Shown here: one piece after another, positions 16,355 through 24,652 of the stretch
Layout: the number at the start of each line of letters is the position of its first letter
Numbering within the stretch: the first letter of the stretch is position 1
From: Mesonia ostreae
GTDB lineage: Bacteria > Bacteroidota > Bacteroidia > Flavobacteriales > Flavobacteriaceae
NCBI RefSeq assembly: GCF_031845265.1
Contig: NZ_JAVRBG010000005.1
Location: 1 to 64,000, forward strand
Direction: 5' to 3'
Length of the DNA: 64,000 bases
The notes under the pieces: generated by a model
What the model was told of the DNA's origin: nothing
Database searches by the model: none
Seen by the model: only the letters and a program-made list of their open reading frames with translations
Position numbers and translations under genes: made by a program

Positions 16355-16888
16355 ATGTCTACTACTAAAAGAAAATATATATATACCATTGGACACTCAA
16401 CTCATTCGTTAAAAGAGTTTCTAGCGATGTTAACCTCGGTTGGAGTAGAAGTGGTAGCAGATGTACGAAGCTTGCCTGGATCTAGAAAATTTCCGCAGTA
16501 TAATCAAGATGCCTTAGCGGATTCTTTACGGAAGCATACAATTGAATATACCTATTTTGAAGATTTAGGCGGTAGAAGAAAAACAACCCCCGATTCAAAA
16601 AATAAGGTTTGGCGCAATGAATCTTTTAGAGGTTATGCCGATTATATGGAAACGGATAGCTTTAAAGCCGAATTAAAAAAGTTAGAAGAAGTTGCCAGCA
16701 GTAAAAAAGTAGCTGTTATGTGTGCAGAAGCAGTTTGGTGGCGTTGTCATCGCTCTATGATTGCCGATATTTTAAAAGCAGAATCTTGGGAAATTTTACA
16801 TATTATGGGCAAAAATAAAACAACAGAACATCCCTATACCCAACCAGCGAAAGTAACGAAAGGTAAACTTACTTACGAAGAAGACTAA
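16355..16888 (+). CDS. DUF488 family protein
   Basis: The 177-aa protein has the DUF488 signature: YTIGHSTHSLKEFL at the N-terminus, the motif VVADVRSLPGSRKFPQYN (residues of about 33-50), FEDLGGRRK and the MCAEAVWWRCHRSMIA segment (residues of about 120-135) with Cys, Glu and Arg residues that are conserved across the family. The biochemical function of the family is not established. It is followed by the SDR gene at 21 nt and is probably co-transcribed. Confidence 0.92.
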   Translation: MSTTKRKYIYTIGHSTHSLKEFLAMLTSVGVEVVADVRSLPGSRKFPQYNQDALADSLRKHTIEYTYFEDLGGRRKTTPDSKNKVWRNESFRGYADYMETDSFKAELKKLEEVASSKKVAVMCAEAVWWRCHRSMIADILKAESWEILHIMGKNKTTEHPYTQPAKVTKGKLTYEED

Positions 16889-16909
16889 TTTTCAGATAAA
16901 AGATTATGT

Positions 16910-17629
16910 ATGCATATTCAAAATAAAATAGCCATCGTAACGGGCGCTAGTAGTGGATTAGGGAGAGCATTCTCAAAATCACTAATCGAAAAAGGCGCAT
17001 TGGTGTACGGTCTTGCTAGAACAGAAAAAGTCTTACAAGAATTAAAACAAGACTTGAAAGAAAAATTTATTCCGGTGGTGTTGGATATTTCCGAAGAAAA
17101 AAAAGTAGAAGAATGGGTGACCACTACATTTTCTAAGGAGAATATTCCGCAGATATTGGTGAATAATGCCGGCTTAGGTTCCTTTCATAAAATCGAAGAG
17201 ACTTCTTTTAAAGAATGGTCGGGAATGATCAATTCGAATTTAAACGGGATGTTTCTTATTACCGCCGCTATTGTTAAGCTTATGAAAACTACTGCGGAAG
17301 TAAAGCATATTGTAAATATAGGATCTGTTTTAGGGAAAGTTGGTCGACCAGAAAGCGTGGCCTATTGCACTACAAAATTTGGGGTGCAAGGATTTAGCGC
17401 TGCTTTACTCAAAGAATTGCGGGAAGATCATATTAAAGTAACATGTTTAAATCCGGGTTCTATTGCTACAGATTTCTTTAAAACTTCAGGAATTGAAGCG
17501 CATCAAAATATGCTTCAACCTAAATATTTAGCCCATACTTTAATGCATATTTTAGAAACTCCAGATAATATGCTAATAGACGAAATTACTGTGCGCCCTT
17601 TAAATCCGAAGAAACCAGAAGAAGAGTAA
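16910..17629 (+). CDS. short-chain dehydrogenase/reductase (SDR)
   Basis: The 239-aa classical SDR has the nucleotide motif TGASSGLGRA (residues of about 11-20), NNAGLGSF, the catalytic Ser in HIVNIGSVLG and the YxxxK pair in AYCTTKFG. The residues after the first beta-strand (GLARTEK) favour NADP(H). No membrane segment. Substrate unknown; such single SDRs sit near DUF488 genes without a clear pathway link. Confidence 0.93.
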   Translation: MHIQNKIAIVTGASSGLGRAFSKSLIEKGALVYGLARTEKVLQELKQDLKEKFIPVVLDISEEKKVEEWVTTTFSKENIPQILVNNAGLGSFHKIEETSFKEWSGMINSNLNGMFLITAAIVKLMKTTAEVKHIVNIGSVLGKVGRPESVAYCTTKFGVQGFSAALLKELREDHIKVTCLNPGSIATDFFKTSGIEAHQNMLQPKYLAHTLMHILETPDNMLIDEITVRPLNPKKPEEE

Positions 17630-17716
17630 GTATTCGTCATAAAGAGCGAAACTGAGCAAAGCCAATTATTTTATCGTTGTGAAAGTTTAAAAATTCTACA
17701 AAAATCAGAAAAAAAT

Positions 17717-18049
17717 CTAATTTTTTTCTTCAGATAAGAAACGTCCTAAACCCAAACGTCTCAACATTTTCTTCTCAAAACCCCAAAAGAATTTAAATTG
17801 GCCAAAAAGCCATCCGAAGCAAACCAATAAAACTTGGTAAATAGGAAATATAATGGCGATGCGCAGGATGTAATAGAGTAATCCGCCCCAAAAAAAAGCA
17901 TCAGGAAATTGGTCACGACTTAAGTGAATAAAGCTTAATAAAGGTTTCGCTGCAAAAACGGCTGAAGAACCAGTAATTGAAAAAACGAAAAATATAATGA
18001 CGAGCTGAAAGTTGGATTCAATTCCCCAACGTTCTTTCAGTTTCTTCAT
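17717..18049 (-). CDS. small two-helix membrane protein (DUF6787-like)
   Basis: The 110-aa protein starts MKKLKERWGIESNFQLVIIF and has two to three membrane helices (residues of about 15-33, 50-75 and possibly 75-88) and a basic C-terminus. It resembles small proteins that I recall under the name DUF6787 in Flavobacteriia; function unknown. It is the last gene of the apparent minus-strand operon that begins with acyl-CoA reductase. Confidence 0.8.
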   Translation of the reverse strand: MKKLKERWGIESNFQLVIIFFVFSITGSSAVFAAKPLLSFIHLSRDQFPDAFFWGGLLYYILRIAIIFPIYQVLLVCFGWLFGQFKFFWGFEKKMLRRLGLGRFLSEEKN

Positions 18050-18058
18050 AGTAGATTT

Positions 18059-18466
18059 TTAAAGGGTTTGATTGTATTTTTCTTGAAAGTAGAGGAAGTA
18101 AGTATATAAAGAATAATTTACCTCTAAACCGTACTTTAAATTAGGATCATAATTAATCTCCCAAGGATAAAAATCTTGATTGTAATTTTTATTAGCAACT
18201 CTATCATTATAAGAAGAAGAGAACGAAGCATTTTTCTTTTCTAAGAAGTTTAAATGATACGTATTTTTAGGTTGCTGTTTGCTAAGCCAAGCATTATATC
18301 CCGGCTCACCAATAATTATTTCGTAGGCTAAATTGTTATTCGTAATTGTTAAAGTGCCCTTATTCTCATTAGAAGCTACTTCTGGATTGGATTCGCTAAG
18401 TTTTGCAGTACTACTACAGCTATACATTGCAAAAATTAGAACACATATATAGATAAAATTCTTCAT
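18059..18466 (-). CDS. small lipoprotein (DUF6146-like)
   Basis: The 135-aa protein has a lipoprotein signal peptide (FIYICVLIFAMYSCSS, lipobox Cys at residue 17). The mature part ends with YPWEINYDPNLKYGLEVNYS and LYTYFLYFQEKYNQ, a pattern I associate with the DUF6146 family of Bacteroidota. Probably bound to the outer membrane. Function unknown. It sits 9 nt upstream of the DUF6787-like gene and 15 nt behind rlpA. Confidence 0.85.
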   Translation of the reverse strand: MKNFIYICVLIFAMYSCSSTAKLSESNPEVASNENKGTLTITNNNLAYEIIIGEPGYNAWLSKQQPKNTYHLNFLEKKNASFSSSYNDRVANKNYNQDFYPWEINYDPNLKYGLEVNYSLYTYFLYFQEKYNQTL

Positions 18467-18481
18467 AGAAATAAAAATTAA

Positions 18482-19210
18482 TTATTGAAATTGAGAAAAG
18501 TCTACGATAAAGCTTCCTGGATACTGTTTAGAAATTTTATCTCTAAACTTTTCGGCTTTATCTCTCGCTTTAAATTTACCAACAACTAGCGTATACACTT
18601 TGATATCCTGAATTACTTTCACCTGCACGATAACATCCTTCTGATAACTAGCTTTTAGGTTATCTGCCAAACGAATTAAATTAGCAAGTTCTTGAAAACT
18701 TCCTATTTGTACGCCAAACCAATCTGGTTCAACCTTATTGATGTTTAATTCATAAAATTCTAAAGGCTCTACTTGCGCTACAGCAGCATCGGGATTAGAA
18801 GTTGCTGTCTCTTCATTATCTGCATCGGTGGGAGTAGAAACATCGGCAATAGCATCGTTATCACCCCCAATTACTTCAATAGCCACATCGGTGACACCCA
18901 AACCTATATAGCCCAATTTCTGGGCCGAGGACTTAGAAAGATCAATAATTCTCCCGCTTACAAAAGGTCCTCTGTCATTAATTTCTACCACAGTTGTTTT
19001 ATTATTAGCCAAATTGGTAACTCTTACTTTGGTGCCAAAAGGAAGGTGGCGGTGTGCAGCGGTTGGTTTATTATGGTGATATTTTACTCCACTTGCAGTT
19101 CGTCTTCCTTCAAATTTATCTGCATAAAATGATGCTTTCCCGGTTTGAACTTGTGCAAAGCTAAACGCAGTTAAAAGTAAAAAGATACAAGCGAAGATGT
19201 ATTTTTGCAT
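18482..19210 (-). CDS. rlpA: RlpA-like septal ring lytic transglycosylase with SPOR domain
   Basis: RlpA cleaves peptidoglycan glycan strands lacking stem peptides and is recruited to the septum by its SPOR domain. The 242-aa protein has a signal peptide (first 19 residues), a double-psi beta-barrel (residues of about 22-112; GKASFYADKFEGRRTASG, HLPFGTKVRVTNL, VEINDRGPFVSGRIIDLS with the catalytic Asp) and a C-terminal SPOR domain (residues of about 163-240, WFGVQIGSFQE). A Glu/Asp/Ala-rich linker joins them. It lies 15 nt behind serA in the operon. Confidence 0.92.
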   Translation of the reverse strand: MQKYIFACIFLLLTAFSFAQVQTGKASFYADKFEGRRTASGVKYHHNKPTAAHRHLPFGTKVRVTNLANNKTTVVEINDRGPFVSGRIIDLSKSSAQKLGYIGLGVTDVAIEVIGGDNDAIADVSTPTDADNEETATSNPDAAVAQVEPLEFYELNINKVEPDWFGVQIGSFQELANLIRLADNLKASYQKDVIVQVKVIQDIKVYTLVVGKFKARDKAEKFRDKISKQYPGSFIVDFSQFQ

Positions 19211-19225
19211 AATAAACTCTATTAA

Positions 19226-20182
19226 TTAATGTTTTGCGAATATATTAATTATTTGTTTACTAAGTTGAACTGCGCTCTTATCTTGAGCTTCTTGCGTAGA
19301 ACCAGCAATATGCGGACTTAAGGAAATATCTGGATGCATGAGAATCTGAATTTCTGGATTAGGCTCCTTCTCGAAAACATCTAAACCGGCAAATGCTATT
19401 TTTTTATCGTTTAAAGCTTCCACCAAGGCAACTTCATCTATAACGCTGCCGTGAGAAGTGTTGATAATTCCTGCGGTGGGTTTCATAAGTTCTAGTTCTT
19501 CTTTTCTGACCAAGTATTGATTTTGCGCTGGCACATGAAGTGTAATAATGTCTGCCGTTTTTAATACTTCCTGCAAAGAAGCATAGGGAATAGCAAAAGA
19601 AACCTCTTGTCCGTCAAAAAATTGAAGCTTAATACTCATTTCTTCGGAAGCCTTACTATTCACAAGCACTTTCATTCCTAAACCTAACGCAATTTTGGCA
19701 ACTTCCTTTCCTGTTCTTCCAAAACCAATAATTCCTAAAGTTTTTCCCTGCAATTCAGACGCATTGCTGTAACCGCTCTTAAGTTCCTTGAAACGAGAAT
19801 CGCCTTCCAACGGCATATCTTGATTGGTGTTTTTTAAAAACCGAATGCTGCTAAAAATATGCGCAAAAACCATTTCGGCAACACTTTGGCAAGTTGCATT
19901 TGGTGTATGAATCACTTGAACATCTTTTTTTTCCGCGTAGACGAAATCTATATGATCTAATTCTGCGCTGCTACTACCAATAAGTTTGAGCTGCGGACAT
20001 CCATCTATCAATTCTTTACGAATTTGTGTATTGCATTTCACTAGAATTATCTCAATAGCATTCTTGTTGATATAATTCGCTAATTGAGACTGCGCCACCT
20101 TAATTTGAAAGACCTTAAAATTTGCTTTCTCTAAGGCGGCTATTCCTGCGGAAGAGAATCCGTCGTTGATTAAAATATTCAT
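19226..20182 (-). CDS. serA: D-3-phosphoglycerate dehydrogenase
   Basis: SerA oxidises 3-phosphoglycerate to 3-phosphohydroxypyruvate, the first step of serine synthesis. The 318-aa protein is a D-2-hydroxyacid dehydrogenase with the NAD motif GKTLGIIGFGRTGKEVA (residues of about 143-160), substrate loop, INTSHGSVIDE with the catalytic Arg replaced in context by a Ser-His-Gly stretch, and the catalytic His in SLSPHIAGST. It has no C-terminal ACT domain, so no serine feedback site is visible. The assignment rests on the one-base gap to serC just upstream. Confidence 0.9.
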   Translation of the reverse strand: MNILINDGFSSAGIAALEKANFKVFQIKVAQSQLANYINKNAIEIILVKCNTQIRKELIDGCPQLKLIGSSSAELDHIDFVYAEKKDVQVIHTPNATCQSVAEMVFAHIFSSIRFLKNTNQDMPLEGDSRFKELKSGYSNASELQGKTLGIIGFGRTGKEVAKIALGLGMKVLVNSKASEEMSIKLQFFDGQEVSFAIPYASLQEVLKTADIITLHVPAQNQYLVRKEELELMKPTAGIINTSHGSVIDEVALVEALNDKKIAFAGLDVFEKEPNPEIQILMHPDISLSPHIAGSTQEAQDKSAVQLSKQIINIFAKH

Positions 20183-20183
20183 C

Positions 20184-21248
20184 TTATGCTTTTCTTTCTA
20201 ATTGGTTCATTACTTCTATCAAAATTTCTACACTTGAAATAGGTAAGGCGTTATACATAGAAGCTCGGTAACCACCAATACTTCGGTGACCGTTAATCCC
20301 GTTAATATTGGCTTCTTGGCACATATCATTAAATAGAGGTTCTAATTTTTTACTCTTTAAATTGAAGGTTGCATTCATAATTGAGCGGTCTTCTTTGGCT
20401 GCGTAACCGGTAAATAAAGAATTATTATCTATTGCTGAATACAAGAGTTGAGCCTTTTTATGATTTGCTTTTTCAATAGCCTTAATTCCGCCTAAAGATT
20501 GCAACCATCGTAGATTAAGCAAAGAAACGTAAACTGCATAAACCGCTGGAGTATTAAACATGCTCTCTTTTTCTATTTGAATTTGGTAATCGAATAGTGA
20601 AGGAATTTCTCGGCTTACTTTCCCTAGAATAGACTCTTTTACGACAACTAAAGTAGTTCCCGCAGGCCCCATATTTTTTTGAGCTCCGGCATAAATTAAA
20701 TCGAAATTTTCAAAGTTCAATTCCCGTGAAAAAATGTCGCTACTCATATCACAAACCATCGGAATTTCTACGGAAGGAAACTCTTTTATTTGTGTACCAT
20801 AAATGGTATTGTTGCTGGTACAATGAAAATAATCAAAAGATTGATCTACGGAATAATTTTTAGGTATACAATTGAACTGTTTATCTTTAGAAGACGCTAC
20901 TTCAATTATTTCTCCAAACAGTTTTGCTTCCTTAATTGCTTTAGAAGACCAGGTTCCCGTATTTAAATAAGCTGCTTTTTTCTCTAGTAGATTGTAAGCA
21001 ACACTTAAAAATTGCGTACTAGCGCCACCGTGTAAAAACAAGGCTTGATAGCCCTTATTTTGTAAACCTAAAAGGTCTAAAACCAAAGTTCTTGCTTCTT
21101 CAATGACACTAACAAAATCTTTGCTGCGGTGAGAGATTTCTAATATGGATAAGCCAGAATTATTAAAATCTAACACCGCTTGTGAAGCTTCTTTAAAAAC
21201 CGAAGATGGCAAAATGCAAGGTCCTGCACTAAAATTATGCTTTTTCAT
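20184..21248 (-). CDS. serC: phosphoserine aminotransferase
   Basis: SerC transfers an amino group from glutamate to 3-phosphohydroxypyruvate with PLP as cofactor. Start set at the ATG at 21248 (MKKHNFSAGPCILP); a GTG one codon before it is possible. The 354-aa protein shows the class V fold: FSAGPCILP, FLHGGASTQF, TGTWSSKAI, VCDMSSDIFSR and the PLP Lys in YAGAQKNMGPAG. C-terminal INGHRSIGGYRASMYNA carries the phosphate-binding Arg. It lies between acyl-CoA reductase and serA in the same direction. Confidence 0.95.
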   Translation of the reverse strand: MKKHNFSAGPCILPSSVFKEASQAVLDFNNSGLSILEISHRSKDFVSVIEEARTLVLDLLGLQNKGYQALFLHGGASTQFLSVAYNLLEKKAAYLNTGTWSSKAIKEAKLFGEIIEVASSKDKQFNCIPKNYSVDQSFDYFHCTSNNTIYGTQIKEFPSVEIPMVCDMSSDIFSRELNFENFDLIYAGAQKNMGPAGTTLVVVKESILGKVSREIPSLFDYQIQIEKESMFNTPAVYAVYVSLLNLRWLQSLGGIKAIEKANHKKAQLLYSAIDNNSLFTGYAAKEDRSIMNATFNLKSKKLEPLFNDMCQEANINGINGHRSIGGYRASMYNALPISSVEILIEVMNQLERKA

Positions 21249-21263
21249 CACTTTTAGTTTTAA

Positions 21264-22313
21264 CTATAATTCTAATAAAAATTTCATAGTATTCACATTG
21301 TCGGCGTAATCATACAATCTTGGTTGCTGAGTTTTTCCGAAGGGAATATGCGAGGCGTCTAATCCATTAGAAACAATGCATTGTATATTTTCTTGCTCTT
21401 TTTCTAAGGTTAACTTTAAGGCTTCAAGGTCTTCATATTCTTCATAAAACAAAGAAGCGATAGGAGAGGAGAAGGATTCGTCTTTCTTCAGAATTAAAAA
21501 TCCGTTGTCTAAGATTTTAAATTCGCTCATTAAATAAACTGCCTTGTTATAATCGTAATTATTAGCATATTTGTTAGAGTCAATAATAGGATGCCAATCA
21601 TAAACCGCTTTAAAAAAGTAATCTAGCTTTTGTCCTTTAGGAACATATATTTTTGAAACATTACGACAACCTAATCCGTAGTAACGAAAAATATCTTCAC
21701 CTAGAGGTTGTAATTCTTCTTTAGACTCATTCCCAGTCAAAATAGCCACAGAGTTTCTATTCTTTCTAATAATATGCGGCTTTTTAGAGAAATAATATTC
21801 AAAATAGCGGGCAGTATTATTGCTTCCCGTGGCGATCACGGCATCAAAGTCATTTAAGCGATCTTTAGAAAAGGCAATTCTTTCTTTAAAGCTTGGTTCA
21901 ATTTCTTCTAAATACTGCGTAATCACAGGAAGAAGTTGATTGTCGTTAGAGGATTGCTTAATTAAAACCTTGTTTCCGCTAAGTAAAACACAAAGGAAAT
22001 CGTGAAATCCTACTAGAGGAATGTTTCCGGCCATAATGATGGCAACCCTTAAATTTTTATCTTTGGGTTGCTTATAACTGGAGAGCCAATTCTCTAATTC
22101 CTTTTTTTCTAAAGCTTCACTCCATTGTTGCAAAGAGAAAAGAATATTTTCTTTTGTAAACCAAGCGTTGTAATGTATGGCATGATTTACTTTTTCTTCT
22201 AATAGGTTAAAAAAGTTTTCTTCGGAAGGAGAGGAGGCTTTTTCATGATTTAAAAATCGTTTTAACGAATTTCCTAGTAAATAAAAAGATTTGATACGTG
22301 CTTCTACATTCAT
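21264..22313 (-). CDS. LuxC-like acyl-CoA/acyl-protein reductase
   Basis: The 349-aa protein belongs to the LuxC-like branch of the aldehyde dehydrogenase superfamily, which reduces acyl thioesters to aldehydes with NAD(P)H. Seen: VAIIMAGNIPLVGFHDFLCV and LLSGNKVLIKQSS (nucleotide/substrate region), ATGSNNTARYFEYYF, and the catalytic Cys in YYGLGCRNVSKIYVP. There is no lux operon here; in Bacteroidota this gene typically precedes serC/serA, for reasons I do not know. It diverges from a ferredoxin gene. Cytosolic. Confidence 0.88.
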   Translation of the reverse strand: MNVEARIKSFYLLGNSLKRFLNHEKASSPSEENFFNLLEEKVNHAIHYNAWFTKENILFSLQQWSEALEKKELENWLSSYKQPKDKNLRVAIIMAGNIPLVGFHDFLCVLLSGNKVLIKQSSNDNQLLPVITQYLEEIEPSFKERIAFSKDRLNDFDAVIATGSNNTARYFEYYFSKKPHIIRKNRNSVAILTGNESKEELQPLGEDIFRYYGLGCRNVSKIYVPKGQKLDYFFKAVYDWHPIIDSNKYANNYDYNKAVYLMSEFKILDNGFLILKKDESFSSPIASLFYEEYEDLEALKLTLEKEQENIQCIVSNGLDASHIPFGKTQQPRLYDYADNVNTMKFLLEL

Positions 22314-22317
22314 ATTA

Positions 22318-22349
22318 TTTGGTTATCTACTTGAATGGCTTTATTTTTG
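22318..22349 (+). promoter_or_regulatory. predicted ferredoxin promoter
   Basis: TTTG (22318-22321), 20 nt, TATTTTTG (22342-22349): a complete match to the Bacteroidota sigma-A promoter. The start would lie near 22355, about 24 nt before the ferredoxin ATG. Confidence 0.65.
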
Positions 22350-22351
22350 TG

Positions 22352-22359
22352 CAAAGTTA
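22352..22359 (-). promoter_or_regulatory. -7 box of the acyl-CoA reductase operon
   Basis: On the minus strand TAACTTTG matches TAnnTTTG. The start would lie near 22346, about 33 nt before the ATG at 22313. It sits two bases from the -7 box of the divergent ferredoxin promoter, so polymerase can hardly occupy both. Confidence 0.55.
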
Positions 22360-22378
22360 CATATATAAAAAGAATAAA

Positions 22379-22729
22379 ATGGCTATAATTATAACAGACG
22401 AATGTATTAATTGCGGAGCTTGCGAACCAGAGTGTCCAAATACCGCCATTTATGAAGGTGCAGATGATTGGCGATATGCCGATGGAACCAACCTTAATGG
22501 TGATATTGCACTTCCCAATGGGAAAGAAGTAAACGCAGATGAGGCCCAAGAGCCAGTAAGTGATGAGTTTTACTTTATCGTAGCTGATAAATGTACAGAA
22601 TGTAAAGGTTTTCATGATGAACCACAATGTGCTGCGGTATGTCCTGTAGATTGCTGTATACCAGATGATGATAATGTAGAAACAGAAGAAAAGCTCTTAG
22701 AGAAACAAGCATTCATGCACGATTTATAA
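22379..22729 (+). CDS. 4Fe-4S dicluster ferredoxin
   Basis: The 116-aa protein is a bacterial-type ferredoxin with two [4Fe-4S] sites. Cluster motifs: CINCGACEPECPNTAI (residues of about 9-24) and CTECKGFHDEPQCAAVCPVD with the extended loop typical of Alvin-type ferredoxins. About 45 acidic residues' worth of linker separates them. The ATG at 22379 gives MAIIITDECINCG, the usual N-terminus. It is a low-potential electron carrier in the cytosol; its partner is not adjacent, though the divergent acyl-CoA reductase is a candidate by position only. Confidence 0.95.
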   Translation: MAIIITDECINCGACEPECPNTAIYEGADDWRYADGTNLNGDIALPNGKEVNADEAQEPVSDEFYFIVADKCTECKGFHDEPQCAAVCPVDCCIPDDDNVETEEKLLEKQAFMHDL

Positions 22730-22740
22730 ACACTATAACA

Positions 22741-22773
22741 AAAAATCCCATTCGTTTTGAATGGGATTTTTTT
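22741..22773. terminator. bidirectional terminator after ferredoxin
   Basis: AAAAATCCCATTC and GAATGGGATTTTT pair over GTTTT, with a T-run on the plus strand and an A-run before the stem that gives a T-run on the minus strand. It serves the ferredoxin gene and the convergent gene ending at 22793. Confidence 0.85.
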
Positions 22774-22792
22774 AAAATATTAGTTTGTAAAA

Positions 22793-23290
22793 TTATCTTG
22801 TGGGTCTATTAATTTTATACTTTTTTGAAACTACCCCATCAACTTTAGGATCATAGTTTCCAACTACAAAATTTCCTTCTTTATCAAAGTAACCAAAAGA
22901 ATCATATTCTTTTGTATGTAGTATGTACATTTCTTTTTCTGGCATTTTTCTAATAACAGCGTATTCCTCTTTTTTATTTCCATTCATCTTATGTACAGTA
23001 TAGCCTTTTCCATCTGGCATAATTAAGAAACTATCTTCTGCGGTCACAAATGAAGTAGAACTAGAAATTTGAGGCTTATATCTCATTACCGCTTGATTGG
23101 TTTCGCTATTGTTTTCTACCCCCAGCTGTTGTTGAGATTTTATATTTCTTTTTTTAATCGCTACTTTTTCACCTTTACTGTCTTTTACCGTAGTTTTTGT
23201 AGTAACAGTTTTCTCTAAGTTATCCTCTTGTGCATAGTTAGCCAAACCAAAAGTAAGACACAATGCTGTAATCACTAGTTTTTTCATCAT
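22793..23290 (-). CDS. secreted protein of unknown function
   Basis: The 165-aa protein has a signal peptide (KKLVITALCLTFGLANYAQ); the first two codons are both ATG and either may start. After a Lys/Thr/Val-rich stretch (residues of about 25-55) a beta-rich domain follows with SFLIMPDGKGYTVHKM, KEEYAVIRKM and SFGYFDKEGNFVVGNYD. I recognise no family. Likely periplasmic. It is a single gene between convergent ferredoxin and divergent ychF. Confidence 0.8.
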   Translation of the reverse strand: MMKKLVITALCLTFGLANYAQEDNLEKTVTTKTTVKDSKGEKVAIKKRNIKSQQQLGVENNSETNQAVMRYKPQISSSTSFVTAEDSFLIMPDGKGYTVHKMNGNKKEEYAVIRKMPEKEMYILHTKEYDSFGYFDKEGNFVVGNYDPKVDGVVSKKYKINRPTR

Positions 23291-23425
23291 TAGTTGTTTT
23301 TAAGTTTATAATACTTTCTAATTACTGTAAAAATAAGCTTATCATATGTTAATTTTTAATAAGACCTAGGTAATGTTTACTTAAAGAAAGATGAGCATTA
23401 TACAATATCCCTTCTTTATTCATGC

Positions 23426-23455
23426 TTTATTAAACAAAATCATTCTGTATATTTG
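23426..23455 (+). promoter_or_regulatory. predicted ychF promoter
   Basis: TATATTTG (23448-23455) matches TAnnTTTG, with TTTA (23426-23429) 18 nt upstream. The ATG follows 28 nt after the -7 box. Confidence 0.5.
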
Positions 23456-23483
23456 CCGCTTGAAAAATGTATTTTAAAAAAAT

Positions 23484-24578
23484 ATGAAAGCAGGAATAGT
23501 AGGATTGCCTAACGTTGGAAAATCAACCTTATTTAATTGTTTGTCAAATGCTAAAGCACAAAGCGCCAATTTCCCATTTTGTACTATAGAGCCTAATATA
23601 GGGGTAGTGAATGTACCTGACTCTAGATTGGAAAAATTGGAAGAATTGGTAAAACCAGAGCGAGTTTTACCAGCAACTGTAGATATAGTAGATATTGCAG
23701 GTTTAGTAAAAGGAGCCAGTAAAGGGGAAGGTCTAGGTAACCAATTTCTAGGAAACATTAGAGAAACCGATGCCATATTACACGTGCTTCGGTGTTTTGA
23801 TAATGATAATATAGTTCACGTTGACGGTGATATAGATCCTATTCGTGATAAGGAAACTATAGATATAGAATTGCAATTAAAAGATTTAGAAACAGTTGAG
23901 AAGAAACTTGAAAAAGTAAAACGTGCTGCAAAAACTGGAAATAAAGAAGCGATAAAAGAACAGGATGCACTATTAAAACTTCAGAAGGGTTTAGAGTCTG
24001 GAATTTCTGTAAGAGCTATTCAATTAAATGAAGAAGAACGCAAAGATTTTGTAACTCCTTTACAGTTTATCACCGATAAGCCAGTACTTTACGTATGTAA
24101 TGTAGATGAAGATGCTGCCGTTAACGGAAATGCATATGTTGAAAGAGTAAAAGAGGCGGTAAAAGACGAAAACGCAGAAGTTTTGGTATTGGCCGTTGGT
24201 ACCGAGGCAGATATTACAGAGCTTGAAGATTATGAAGAGCGTAAAATGTTCTTAAATGATATAGGTTTAGAGGAAGCTGGTTCCGCTAAGTTAATTAGAT
24301 CTGCTTATAAGTTATTGAAGCAACAAACATACTTCACGGCTGGAGTAAAAGAAGTGAGAGCTTGGACGATTCCTGTTGGAGCGACCGCTCCGCAAGCTGC
24401 AGGAGTTATCCATACTGATTTTGAGAAAGGTTTTATACGTGCTGAAGTAATTAAGTACGATGATTTTGTTTCTTATGGAAGTGAAGCTAAGGTTAAGGAT
24501 GCAGGAAAACTAAGCGTAGAAGGCAAAGAATATGTAGTTTCAGATGGAGATGTTATGCACTTTAGGTTTAACGTGTAA
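23484..24578 (+). CDS. ychF: redox-regulated ATPase YchF
   Basis: YchF is an OBG-family P-loop protein that binds ATP rather than GTP and associates with ribosomes. The 364-aa protein has GLPNVGKSTLFNCLSN (Walker A), DIAGLVKGASKGEGLG (G3 region), the G4-like CNVDEDA that departs from NKxD as expected for ATP use, a coiled-coil insert (residues of about 130-175) and a C-terminal TGS domain (residues of about 280-364). Start at the ATG giving MKAGIVGLPN, as in the family. Single gene. Confidence 0.96.
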   Translation: MKAGIVGLPNVGKSTLFNCLSNAKAQSANFPFCTIEPNIGVVNVPDSRLEKLEELVKPERVLPATVDIVDIAGLVKGASKGEGLGNQFLGNIRETDAILHVLRCFDNDNIVHVDGDIDPIRDKETIDIELQLKDLETVEKKLEKVKRAAKTGNKEAIKEQDALLKLQKGLESGISVRAIQLNEEERKDFVTPLQFITDKPVLYVCNVDEDAAVNGNAYVERVKEAVKDENAEVLVLAVGTEADITELEDYEERKMFLNDIGLEEAGSAKLIRSAYKLLKQQTYFTAGVKEVRAWTIPVGATAPQAAGVIHTDFEKGFIRAEVIKYDDFVSYGSEAKVKDAGKLSVEGKEYVVSDGDVMHFRFNV

Positions 24579-24598
24579 AACGAAAATTAGAAGATATA

Positions 24599-24632
24599 AA
24601 AAAAGTCGAGAATTAATTTCTCGACTTTTTTG
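24599..24632. terminator. bidirectional terminator after ychF
   Basis: AAGTCGAGAA and TTCTCGACTT pair over a five-base loop, with A-runs before and T-runs after the stem. It lies between the convergent ychF and PAP2 genes. Confidence 0.85.
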
Positions 24633-24652
24633 TTTTTATATGTAAAGAGCGT

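Noticed and set aside
21264..22313. Bioluminescence (lux) genes
   Set aside because: Only a LuxC-like reductase is present; there is no LuxA, LuxB, LuxD or LuxE.
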